Source: an archaeon (GTDB lineage Archaea; Nanobdellota; Nanobdellia; Pacearchaeales; GW2011-AR1). From it: a DNA stretch of 64,000 nt. The position numbers and the translations under genes were made by a program. The notes beneath the pieces are model-generated. The model saw only the letters and a list, made by a program, of their open reading frames with translations. It ran no database searches and was not told the DNA's origin. Position 1 is the stretch's first letter. The number at the start of each line of letters is the position of its first letter. This document shows positions 28,180 to 36,609 of this stretch, in pieces. The stretch spans positions 235,386-299,385 of the forward strand of contig DAHWKL010000002.1 of assembly GCA_027343665.1 (NCBI GenBank), in the 5' to 3' direction.

Positions 28180-29396
28180 TAGTCCTCCGGAACAAGTGCA
28201 AAAAAGCTGTAATTATTAGCAGCTTCTGAGGCAAGATTCTTAACTTGATCGAGATTCACAGCTTTTATCTTTTCCCTGAAGTCATAGAATTCGTTCGCAT
28301 CACCAGAGCATTCACTGTAAAGAAGATTTGCCATCTGAATCTGAGAATCTTCAGTGGATATTTCATAATTTCCGGCAAGCTGCTCTTTAACACTTTCAAG
28401 CTCTTTCTCTTCAAGATTCTGAGATACTTTCTGAAGTTCTGCAATAATAAGTTCTTTAACTTTATCGACACCATCTTTTGTAGTTCCGACATAGATAAGC
28501 GAATAAGCATAATCTTTTCCGATGCTTGAATCACCTGCAATTGAATAAGCAAGATTTCTTTTTTCCCTTATTTCTATAAACAAACGGGATGACATTCCTT
28601 CGGCAAGGATACCTCGAAGAACAACAGAAGCATAGGCATTCTTCTCATGAATCAAAGGTGAATGAAATGCAAAAACAAGATTTGCCTGGTCTATCCCTTT
28701 CCTTTTCTCTATTTTTATCTCATTCCTTCTCCTTACTTCAAAATGAGGGACTTCACCTTTCTCATCACCGAAACTTCTCTCAATTATACCCTTAAGTTTC
28801 TGGAACTCAAAATTTCCAACAACACATGCAATTATATTGTCAGGCGTGTAGACTTTCCTGAACTTCTCAACCATTTTTTCCCTGTTTATTGAACGCATGG
28901 TTTCTTCATCCCCAATCAGATTTTTCCCAAAAGGGGGCTCATAGAGAGAAAATTGTATGCTATCAAGCACATATTGCCTTGGCGTGTCGCGTCTCATCTT
29001 CATTTCCTCAAATATGACTTCCCTCTCTTTCTCTATCTCTTCAGGGGAAAAAAGAGGATTTTTTACCATATCTATTAATACTTCCATCCCTCTCTCTGCA
29101 TGTTCACTTGGAATCTTGCACCAGAAAGCTGTAAGAGTCTCATCCGTGAATCCATTGAGGACTCCTCCGCTTTTTTCTATATCTTCTGCTATCATCAAGG
29201 CACTTCTTGTCGGAGTCCCTTTATACAAAAGATGCTCTATGAAATGAGATATCCCTTTTTCCTCGGAAGATTCATTTATCCCCCCATTCCTTACTGCAAG
29301 CCCCATACTCACAACAGGAAGATCCCTCTTTTCAAAAAGGAGGGTCATACCATTAGGAAGAACTTCGCGCCTGAAATTATTTTTTAAATTCATCAA
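28179..29396 (-). CDS. M16 family zinc peptidase
   Basis: LPNGMTLLFEKRDLPVVSMGLAVRNGGINE...GISHFIEHLLYKGT (HxxEH), TDETLTAFWCKIPSEHAERG. Confidence 0.93.
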   Translation of the reverse strand: MMNLKNNFRREVLPNGMTLLFEKRDLPVVSMGLAVRNGGINESSEEKGISHFIEHLLYKGTPTRSALMIAEDIEKSGGVLNGFTDETLTAFWCKIPSEHAERGMEVLIDMVKNPLFSPEEIEKEREVIFEEMKMRRDTPRQYVLDSIQFSLYEPPFGKNLIGDEETMRSINREKMVEKFRKVYTPDNIIACVVGNFEFQKLKGIIERSFGDEKGEVPHFEVRRRNEIKIEKRKGIDQANLVFAFHSPLIHEKNAYASVVLRGILAEGMSSRLFIEIREKRNLAYSIAGDSSIGKDYAYSLIYVGTTKDGVDKVKELIIAELQKVSQNLEEKELESVKEQLAGNYEISTEDSQIQMANLLYSECSGDANEFYDFREKIKAVNLDQVKNLASEAANNYSFFALVPED

Positions 29397-29428
29397 AGCA
29401 AAAAAGTAAGACGGTATATAAAATTAAC

Positions 29429-29710
29429 TTAATAGATAAGCCAGATATAAAGGGCTATAAGAAGAAATAAGACTGCCCCGCCAACAATAAATTTGAATAT
29501 GAGGTCTTTCTTGGATTCTTTTTTTTCCTCTTCTTTTCTTATTTCCCTTCCTTCAACTTCCTGATACTCAAATGCCTTTTGACGTTCAAGATTCTTTTTT
29601 TCAAAATCACTCATCTCTCTCTTTTCGTCAAAAGCTGATTTGCTGTCAGCTTTAGCATTATCTTCCGGAAGGGTCAGATCTTCCGCATTAATTTCTTCAG
29701 TCATGAACAA
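29429..29710 (-). CDS. hypothetical single-TM protein
   Basis: 93 aa; acidic N-terminus, C-terminal TM (FIVGGAVLFLLIALYIWLIY). Confidence 0.6.
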   Translation of the reverse strand: MFMTEEINAEDLTLPEDNAKADSKSAFDEKREMSDFEKKNLERQKAFEYQEVEGREIRKEEEKKESKKDLIFKFIVGGAVLFLLIALYIWLIY

Positions 29711-29726
29711 TTAAAAGCCGGAAAGA

Positions 29727-30530
29727 TTATAAATCTTTTTTTGAGAATATCAAGTATTCTTCATTACCCAATTCAAAACTATTTATTAAATTAAAATTTG
29801 AATTTATGAACTTCTTTATCCATGTCCTGTCGGCAAAGAACTTCTTTCTTTTCATCATGCTTCTTGTGGCAAAACTCACGGCAACACGATCAACAAGAGG
29901 TGTGATTTCATCCAAAAATTTTTTGGAATAATCGTGTTTGATCATCTCTAGACTGTCAATGACCTTAAAAAGGAAAGCTACCTTTACTCCTTTGTCCTCT
30001 TTGATTATTCTTTTTATTTTTTCGATGTCAAAAAGGCTCTCGTGCAGGAATGATGCTTTTTTTTGCTTTTCTTTTTCAAAGAATTTTTCCTGAGTCTCCA
30101 CAATCTGACCAACTGCTTCAACACCTTTATAATTGGCTTCAAAACCTGCTCTCTTAAAATAAGGGTAACTAAATCCGTTCGTTCCGCACCCAAGATCGTA
30201 TATATTCACCTTTTCTGGAAGACCTTCAAGAATTTTTTTGTAAATTTGACCATAATAAGGAATCCTTTCCCTTGTTGAAAGGTGTTTATTAAGAAACCAT
30301 TCAGTATTTTTATCCTTAAAATTAAGGAGCTTTTGCGATAGGAAAGCTGTATAAACTTTCCTCAATAGGTCTCTTGTCAGTTTTACTTTTTCTTCATCTG
30401 TAAGATTGCCTTTGTCAAATTGCCTGAACGCAAGAAGAACATCCTCTTCTGGCAATTGGGAGAATTCTTTTTTTGAAGTTATTTTCCTTAGGAGTTCATT
30501 TTTTCCTACTGGCATATCTGTTTCCATCAA
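29727..30530 (-). CDS. 16S rRNA m7G(1405)-type methyltransferase family protein (ArmA/Rmt/FmrO-like)
   Basis: HLSTRERIPYYGQIYKKIL, IYDLGCGTNGFSYPYF, VKVAFLFKVIDSLEMIK, VDRVAVSFATRSMMKRKKFFADRTWIKKF, FELGNEEYLIFSKK, plus a matching N-terminal helical domain. Confidence 0.82.
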   Translation of the reverse strand: MMETDMPVGKNELLRKITSKKEFSQLPEEDVLLAFRQFDKGNLTDEEKVKLTRDLLRKVYTAFLSQKLLNFKDKNTEWFLNKHLSTRERIPYYGQIYKKILEGLPEKVNIYDLGCGTNGFSYPYFKRAGFEANYKGVEAVGQIVETQEKFFEKEKQKKASFLHESLFDIEKIKRIIKEDKGVKVAFLFKVIDSLEMIKHDYSKKFLDEITPLVDRVAVSFATRSMMKRKKFFADRTWIKKFINSNFNLINSFELGNEEYLIFSKKDL

Positions 30531-31035
30531 TATAAAACCTCAGGGGAATGTTTAAATCTTTCTTCACCCCGACACGAAAACTTTTCTTTATTTTTAAGAC
30601 GCGCTTTGCATCTTCTATCCATAGACCTTTTACTTTCGAAATTGTGACTCCATTAAGTTTTCTCTCTATATGAATCTCTTTTGTAAGGAGCCCAGGACCG
30701 GAACATCTTCCTTCAAAGTTCAGCGGTTCAAGCGCTCTTATTAGAACAGCCTCGGCTTTTCCGGCAGGGCCTGTCACAAAATTCAGCATCAGGTGTTTGT
30801 GCACATTTTTTATTAATATTGTCCCTGCACAAAGCCACATCGCAAAATTATCCTTCCTTCTTCCTAAGCGCGCCCAGCTTGCAGGATCATTTTCATCGAA
30901 ATAAGATTCATCTTCCACGATCCTCGCTCGAAAGATTTTCTTTCCAGTACGATGAACAATAATTTTCCCAATCAGATCTCGGGCCACAATATCTGCCGGA
31001 CGATTGAAAAATTTCTGAGTCAACCTCTTAGCCAT
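30496..31035 (-). CDS. 3-methyladenine DNA glycosylase (AAG/MPG family)
   Basis: FFNRPADIVARDLIGKIIVH...ARIVEDESYFDENDPASWARLGRR...AVLIRALEPL...CSGPGLLTKEI. Confidence 0.9.
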   Translation of the reverse strand: MAKRLTQKFFNRPADIVARDLIGKIIVHRTGKKIFRARIVEDESYFDENDPASWARLGRRKDNFAMWLCAGTILIKNVHKHLMLNFVTGPAGKAEAVLIRALEPLNFEGRCSGPGLLTKEIHIERKLNGVTISKVKGLWIEDAKRVLKIKKSFRVGVKKDLNIPLRFYIDGNRYASRKK

Positions 31036-31068
31036 CAGACTTATAAAATTCACAAAATTAAAAACATT

Positions 31069-31989
31069 ATGCCAATAAATGTTAATGATCCGGAGTACAC
31101 AAGGGCCGAAAAAGATTACTTCGACGCAAAAACCGCAGAAGATAGGCTCGAAGCCTTAGGCAGGATGATTTCTCATGCACCAAAACATAAGGGTGCGGAA
31201 AATCTCCGCCAGCAGCTCACGCAAAGGAGAAAAAGGCTTGAAGAAGATCTTGAGAAAAAAAGAAAAAAAGGTAAAAGTTCAAAAGATGGGATAAAAAAAG
31301 GAGATATGCAGGCTTTGCTAATCGGCAAAACAAACTCCGGAAAATCCTCTCTTATGAGAACTTTGACAAACACAAACCAGAAAATCTCTTCAGTTCCATT
31401 CACAACAAAAGAACCTGTTGTGGGTGTGATGGAATACGAGGGTTCTCCAATTCAGATAGTAGAGATACCTGCAATAGGAAGTGAAAATTTTGAAAGGGGA
31501 TTGGTGCACACGACAGATTTGGTTATAATCATCATTGAAAAGATAGAAGATATTGATTATATAAAAGAAAAGTTGCCTCCGCATAATGGAAAAGAAATAA
31601 TTGTTGTAAACAAATCCGATCTCATGACTCCTGAGATAAAAAGAAAGATATCAGCAAGGCTTCAAAGTAAAAGATATAATTTTGTTCTTGTTTCTTCCTT
31701 CTCCTATTCAAAAGATAATGGAATTGAAGAACTCAAAAGAAAGATATTCAACTCTTTCGAAGTATTGAGAATATTCACAAAAGAGCCCGGAAGTGAAAAA
31801 AAAGAGAAACCCATGATTCTAAGGCCAGATTCTTCCGTAAGAGACGCTGCAGAAAAGATATTCAAAGGCTTTTCAAAAAGGATTGTTGAGGTTAGGATAT
31901 GGGGACCATCATCCAAGTTCGGAGGACAGGTTGTTGGTTTAAATCATAAATTGAAAGATCTGGATACTGTGGAGTTTAAGACAAAATAA
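31069..31989 (+). CDS. OBG/DRG-like GTPase with C-terminal TGS domain
   Basis: LLIGKTNSGKSSLMRTLTNTNQKISSVPFTTKEPVVGVMEYEGSPIQIVEIPAI; NKSD; TGS-like C-terminus; ATG at 31069 preferred over the upstream extension. Confidence 0.9.
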   Translation: MPINVNDPEYTRAEKDYFDAKTAEDRLEALGRMISHAPKHKGAENLRQQLTQRRKRLEEDLEKKRKKGKSSKDGIKKGDMQALLIGKTNSGKSSLMRTLTNTNQKISSVPFTTKEPVVGVMEYEGSPIQIVEIPAIGSENFERGLVHTTDLVIIIIEKIEDIDYIKEKLPPHNGKEIIVVNKSDLMTPEIKRKISARLQSKRYNFVLVSSFSYSKDNGIEELKRKIFNSFEVLRIFTKEPGSEKKEKPMILRPDSSVRDAAEKIFKGFSKRIVEVRIWGPSSKFGGQVVGLNHKLKDLDTVEFKTK

Positions 31990-32012
31990 AAGAAAAAAGA
32001 AGATAAAATTTC

Positions 32013-32465
32013 TTAGTCAGATGACCAAGCAGCAATTCCTACGAACACCAAATAAACCAGGTTCAGTATAGGTATGACCATGAATATTGCCCACCATCCT
32101 GGTTTTTTTACCACTTCAAAAAGTTTCCACATCCATATGACGCCGAATATTGCAAAAGCTATATCTGCAGCTATGTTCACAAAGGGTATGAAGAAACCAA
32201 TCATAAGGAGCCACGGCCACCAATGCATCTTTGAGGATCTGAATGCGATAATCAAAGGGCCAACGCCGGGAATCCAAGCGATTCCGGGAGAACTCTGACT
32301 TGCCTTCTTTGCGATAGCCATGAAGGCAAAAGACATATAGATATAAATTCCTATTATGAGAAGGAAGACTACTAAAAACAGCACGATGCCTAAAGCAAGA
32401 AGTCCCGTCAGAAAACCAGAGTTTGAAGACTGCTGAATTGATGTGACAGCTGTATCTAAAAACAT
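32013..32465 (-). CDS. multi-TM membrane protein (DUF5684-like)
   Basis: AKKASQSSPGIAWIPGVGPLIIAFRSSKMHWWPWLLMIG...VVKKPGWWAIFMVIPILNLV. Confidence 0.7.
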   Translation of the reverse strand: MFLDTAVTSIQQSSNSGFLTGLLALGIVLFLVVFLLIIGIYIYMSFAFMAIAKKASQSSPGIAWIPGVGPLIIAFRSSKMHWWPWLLMIGFFIPFVNIAADIAFAIFGVIWMWKLFEVVKKPGWWAIFMVIPILNLVYLVFVGIAAWSSD

Positions 32466-32536
32466 TAATTAAACCACCTCCTTTTTTATTCTCTCTTTAT
32501 TGCAAAAAACAGAAAAGATTATTTAAACATTTGGAA

Positions 32537-33667
32537 CTATCTTGTAATCAACAATTTATCCATTCTTTCTTTGAGTTTTTTTATTTCCGGTTTGGCAAAA
32601 TGTTCTCTTGCAGGTTCCATTATCTCGACAAGTTTGTCTGCCATCGCAGATTTAAAATCCATTGGATGAAGTTTTTTCTCCTTGAAATCTGACAGAAGCT
32701 CTCCATAAGATTTATAATTTTTATTGCCGCCGAACTTTTCCGGTCTTTTGACTTCTAAAGAAGATTTATCATTTATGAAAACAAGATATTTCGCCCAGTC
32801 AAGGAGTGGGTTGAAATCGACTTCTCCTTCGGGACAGAAAGCTCCGCTTATCTTTTTTCTGACTTCTTCCTCGCTATCTGTCATGTATATTGCAGAGCTT
32901 GGAATTGACTTTGACATTTTCATCTCACCCCATAATTCCTGGATCTTGCCCTTTGGGACAGGCCAGACAGTCGGCTTCTGCAGACCTAGTATAAGATGGC
33001 CATGGACGGCAACAGGTTTTATTGGATTTCCTTTTGAATCCTTGAGAGGATTTTTCAATTTCAAAGCGACATCTCTTGCGATTACTTGGGCTTTCCTCTG
33101 GTCATTTCCTGCATGTGCAAGGTTTATTTTCTGATTAAAAATGTCTGCAACCTGCATTGGAGGATAAATAAGCTTTGCAAAATCTATTGCTTCACCTTCT
33201 TTTCTTCCCATTATTGTTGTAGACCTTTGTATTCTTCCAAGGGTCGTATTTTTGCTCACATCAATCACAGTTTCCCAGTAAGAATCATTATTGTGGTAAA
33301 GTTCAGAACCTAAAACAAATTTCAAATCCTTTGGATCTCCTCCCACACATTTGTAAGCTGCAATAAGAGCTTCCTTAAAAAAAGGAACTCCAACTTCATG
33401 AATTATTTTCATATCTCCGCCCAATTTGTCGTTTATCCATGAATGCCAGTCCGCAAGGAAGATTGAACAATCAACACCTGCATCAACAAAATCTTTTATC
33501 TTTGACATGCAAACAAGGCCATGGCCAAGATGGGGTTTACCTGAAATCTCAAACCCTATATAATGATATAATTTTTCTCCATCTTTAAGGAATTTTATAA
33601 GGTCCTCCTCAGTTAAAATCTCTTCTGTGTTCCTTTTTATAAGATCAAGCCTTTTCTTCCAGTCCAT
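32537..33667 (-). CDS. tyrS: tyrosyl-tRNA synthetase
   Basis: Class I: GFEISGKPHLGHGL, KMSKSIP; YHNNDSYWETV; archaeal-type size (376 aa). Confidence 0.93.
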   Translation of the reverse strand: MDWKKRLDLIKRNTEEILTEEDLIKFLKDGEKLYHYIGFEISGKPHLGHGLVCMSKIKDFVDAGVDCSIFLADWHSWINDKLGGDMKIIHEVGVPFFKEALIAAYKCVGGDPKDLKFVLGSELYHNNDSYWETVIDVSKNTTLGRIQRSTTIMGRKEGEAIDFAKLIYPPMQVADIFNQKINLAHAGNDQRKAQVIARDVALKLKNPLKDSKGNPIKPVAVHGHLILGLQKPTVWPVPKGKIQELWGEMKMSKSIPSSAIYMTDSEEEVRKKISGAFCPEGEVDFNPLLDWAKYLVFINDKSSLEVKRPEKFGGNKNYKSYGELLSDFKEKKLHPMDFKSAMADKLVEIMEPAREHFAKPEIKKLKERMDKLLITR

Positions 33668-33718
33668 AAAAATTCTTAATCAAAACTATTTATTAAATCT
33701 TTCCAAAAATTAATTCAG

Positions 33719-34720
33719 TTAGCTTCCTGGAGCTGTGCTAGCACCAAAGACTATGTAACCGCTGCAATTTCCTGCAACGCCTTTTGGAACGTAAATACGC
33801 CAATAAGTTGCATTTGTGTCATCTGTTCCAGCTTTGAGATCATTTTGCCTGCTCGCAAGATTGAATTTCTTTACCGTGTAAGTGCTTGTCAGATTTGTGT
33901 AATTTACTGCAAATTGGGTTAAACTAATTGTTCCGGGGTGAGAAACAGTCAAGTTATATTTCTCATCACTCACCGGAATGTAAGGAGTGCTTCCAAGAGT
34001 ACAACTCATGGCATAATTATCCCCTGGAGCCCCCCCATATCCATAAAGGCTGAGGTTAAGTTTAGTATTCCCTTCATTTGTCACATTGGTCAGATTTTGA
34101 TTTGACACAAATGTTCCGTTAACTGTCCCATAGTTTATTGAACTTGGAAGTCCGACTGCAAGGAGTTGAGCAACTGTCGTGTTTCCGCTCCCATATCCTG
34201 TTAAGTTAGTATTATCTGTAACTTTTGCAGTGCAATTCCAAGTGCCCGGATTAGCATAATACCAAACATGGAATGTACAATTAGCAAGAGCTGTATAAGG
34301 GGTATCAGGAATGCTATTCCAGGTTCCAAAAGTCCTGTTTATGAAGCAGCTGTTATTTGTATAATGAAAATTATTATCATTAGGGCCGCCATAGGTTCCG
34401 ACTCCTTGTTCAAAAAACTGAGCCGTAACATTAGTTATTGTTGTGTCATTATTCCAATCCCTTACAAGTGCTTGGCAGTTGACAAGTTTTGTTGAGTTTG
34501 GTATTAAATTTATTGAAGAAGCATAGTTATTGATGCTCACATTTAGAACTTCAGGAGCAACAGCACCAACCTTAAGCTCAGTCAAAACCGTTACATTCCC
34601 TCCGGAAAGACCTGCAACCCATCCGCCGAAAGAGGAGATTATTACGAAAAGAAAGATAATCTCAACTAAAAAAACCAACGAGAGTTTCATGTAAGATTCT
34701 GATTTTTTCTTCCATTCCAT
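33719..34720 (-). CDS. secreted surface protein, paralog of 63115..64000
   Basis: N-terminal TM; LNLSLYGYGGAPGDNYAMSC...YWRIYVPKGVAGNCSGYIVFGAS. Confidence 0.8.
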   Translation of the reverse strand: MEWKKKSESYMKLSLVFLVEIIFLFVIISSFGGWVAGLSGGNVTVLTELKVGAVAPEVLNVSINNYASSINLIPNSTKLVNCQALVRDWNNDTTITNVTAQFFEQGVGTYGGPNDNNFHYTNNSCFINRTFGTWNSIPDTPYTALANCTFHVWYYANPGTWNCTAKVTDNTNLTGYGSGNTTVAQLLAVGLPSSINYGTVNGTFVSNQNLTNVTNEGNTKLNLSLYGYGGAPGDNYAMSCTLGSTPYIPVSDEKYNLTVSHPGTISLTQFAVNYTNLTSTYTVKKFNLASRQNDLKAGTDDTNATYWRIYVPKGVAGNCSGYIVFGASTAPGS

Positions 34721-34723
34721 ATT

Positions 34724-35470
34724 TTAACTTCCTAATTCTATGTAAAGATAATATGCTGTTGAGCCTGTGAATCCGGGTGTTCCATAATCCGGTACGATTG
34801 CCTGAAAGTCATATTTTTGCCCATTATAACCAACAGAACCTGGTTCCATTATAGTTGCATAAATTATACTTGGCTTGCTATAAAGAGCCATTTCATAAAA
34901 GTAATTTGTCTGCGAAGCATTGTCTACATAAGTGTTCAAAGTCGGACATGAATTTGCCGCAATTGGGACCGCACCAACATAAAAAGCAGGGTTTGAAGGA
35001 CTGAGATAATTGAAAGTCACATTAAGATTATCACTTGGATTAGTAAGATTTAGCTTGGAGTTTTCCGCATCTAAAGTTGTGATATTAGCACATTTTATAG
35101 CAGCCCAGCCTATGGTCGAGCTATTCCTTGTGGCATAAATTCTTCCTGTCAACGTCGAAAGCTGCCAGTCATAAAGAGTTGAGCCTGAAGCATCAGACAA
35201 GGTGAAACTACCCGTAACATTACCTACAAAGCCTTTCCATCGGGGATCCTGAATCCTTGCGGTAAGGTTGAATACAGATATGTGTCCTCCTGAAATATTA
35301 AATACTCCTGCCGGGCTTGACCCTTTTGTCTGGTTTGAAATTGACTTAAGACCATCTATTCCTGAAGGAACTGCTGAAACTGAGAATAGGATCAGCATCC
35401 CCAAAGCAAGGCTAATAAGGATTAATACAACTTCTTTTGAGTACATTCCGACTTCGTTTTTTTTAATCAT
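34724..35470 (-). CDS. secreted surface protein
   Basis: Signal/TM N-terminus, many NxS/T; WKGFVGNVTGSFTLSDASGSTLYDW resembles the segment in 35536..36345. Confidence 0.75.
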   Translation of the reverse strand: MIKKNEVGMYSKEVVLILISLALGMLILFSVSAVPSGIDGLKSISNQTKGSSPAGVFNISGGHISVFNLTARIQDPRWKGFVGNVTGSFTLSDASGSTLYDWQLSTLTGRIYATRNSSTIGWAAIKCANITTLDAENSKLNLTNPSDNLNVTFNYLSPSNPAFYVGAVPIAANSCPTLNTYVDNASQTNYFYEMALYSKPSIIYATIMEPGSVGYNGQKYDFQAIVPDYGTPGFTGSTAYYLYIELGS

Positions 35471-35535
35471 CTTTTCTTTACAGTATCCACTTTAATTCTG
35501 AATAAGGTCCAAAACAATAACAAAATAATAGGACC

Positions 35536-36345
35536 TTATTGCAGCTGCACGTAAAAGTAATACGTTGTCGTGGCAGTGTTTGTCTTATGGCCGTTTTCAG
35601 GAACGAGCATCTCAAAGTCATGTTGCTTCTTGTCAAAACCCAAAAGGTTTCTATTCAATATGGATGTCCATATCACACTTGAAGTTGTAGGCTCATATTG
35701 GATAACTTCTTCGAAGTGACCTGCAACACCTGTTCCACTGTTGTCGTATATTCTGCTAGTCTGGCATTCTGACCCATTGAACTCAAGGTTTGCTGTGTAG
35801 AATGTTGAGTGCACAGAACTTGAAGAATTACCTAACAGATAAAATGTGTTGTTTACACTGTCAAAGTCATTTGCACCGATGCCAAACTCATTCTGCAATT
35901 GAGTCAAGTTCATCCCTTTCTTGTTAGTCAATCCAGGTGTTTCTCCTGTATCTCCTGCTCCAGGCGTACCTTTTGCAGAATAGTTGAAACACTGAACATT
36001 TAACCAACTGATGGTACTATTCGTTGAAGAATACACTTGACCAAGTGGGTTTGCATCACTCCAGTTGTAAAGCACATTATCGGTTCCATCGACCAGTTGG
36101 ATTGTACCGCTGACATTACCGTAATAACCTTGCCAAGCCTGTGTGTCAGTATAACCATAAAGATTCATCTCTGTCACATTTCCTGCAATCGCTGCCTGAG
36201 AACCAGCAACATCTGGGGCCATTGTCTGATTTCTAATTTCTGTTACACCCGCACCAGATGGCTGAACAACAGCAAAGACTCCCGGCAGTATGAACAAAGC
36301 TGCTACAAGCAATGCTAAAAAGCACAACCAAAACGATTGTTTCAT
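35536..36345 (-). CDS. secreted surface protein related to 34724..35470
   Basis: Signal peptide; WQGYYGNVSGTIQLVDGTDNVLYNW; many NxS/T sequons. Confidence 0.75.
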   Translation of the reverse strand: MKQSFWLCFLALLVAALFILPGVFAVVQPSGAGVTEIRNQTMAPDVAGSQAAIAGNVTEMNLYGYTDTQAWQGYYGNVSGTIQLVDGTDNVLYNWSDANPLGQVYSSTNSTISWLNVQCFNYSAKGTPGAGDTGETPGLTNKKGMNLTQLQNEFGIGANDFDSVNNTFYLLGNSSSSVHSTFYTANLEFNGSECQTSRIYDNSGTGVAGHFEEVIQYEPTTSSVIWTSILNRNLLGFDKKQHDFEMLVPENGHKTNTATTTYYFYVQLQ

Positions 36346-36371
36346 CTAACTCCTTTAACCTCCTTTTTTAT

Positions 36372-36395
36372 GAGTAGTAATCTTATTAACTACTC
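36372..36395. repeat. inverted repeat GAGTAGT-N10-ACTACTC upstream of 35536..36345
   Basis: 7-bp perfect arms between a TATA-like actttataaagt (36417-36428) and the ATG at 36345. Confidence 0.5.
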
Positions 36396-36518
36396 TAATG
36401 AGATAAAAAACAAATTACTTTATAAAGTTTTTGTAAATTTTTTGCTTTTTTAGATTTTTGGTAAAACCAATTTTTTCATGGTTATTCTCGGAAAAACCTA
36501 AAAAAATCTTCAAAAATC

Positions 36519-36540
36519 ATTTTTTTCATATGAAAAAAAT
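36519..36540. terminator. 22-bp perfect palindrome ATTTTTTTCATATGAAAAAAAT; candidate T-tract terminator
   Basis: Lies downstream of the giant gene stop (36610), with further T-tracts on the minus strand. Confidence 0.4.
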
Positions 36541-36609
36541 AACCCTCTTAGCACCCGAAAAAAATGAACCGGGATGATAAGATTCCTTTATTGCCGTCAG
36601 GGAAATGAA

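Noticed and set aside
29727-30530. Whether the Rmt-like gene is a recently acquired mobile resistance gene
   Set aside because: No IS, integron or composition break seen nearby; AT-rich coding style matches neighbours.
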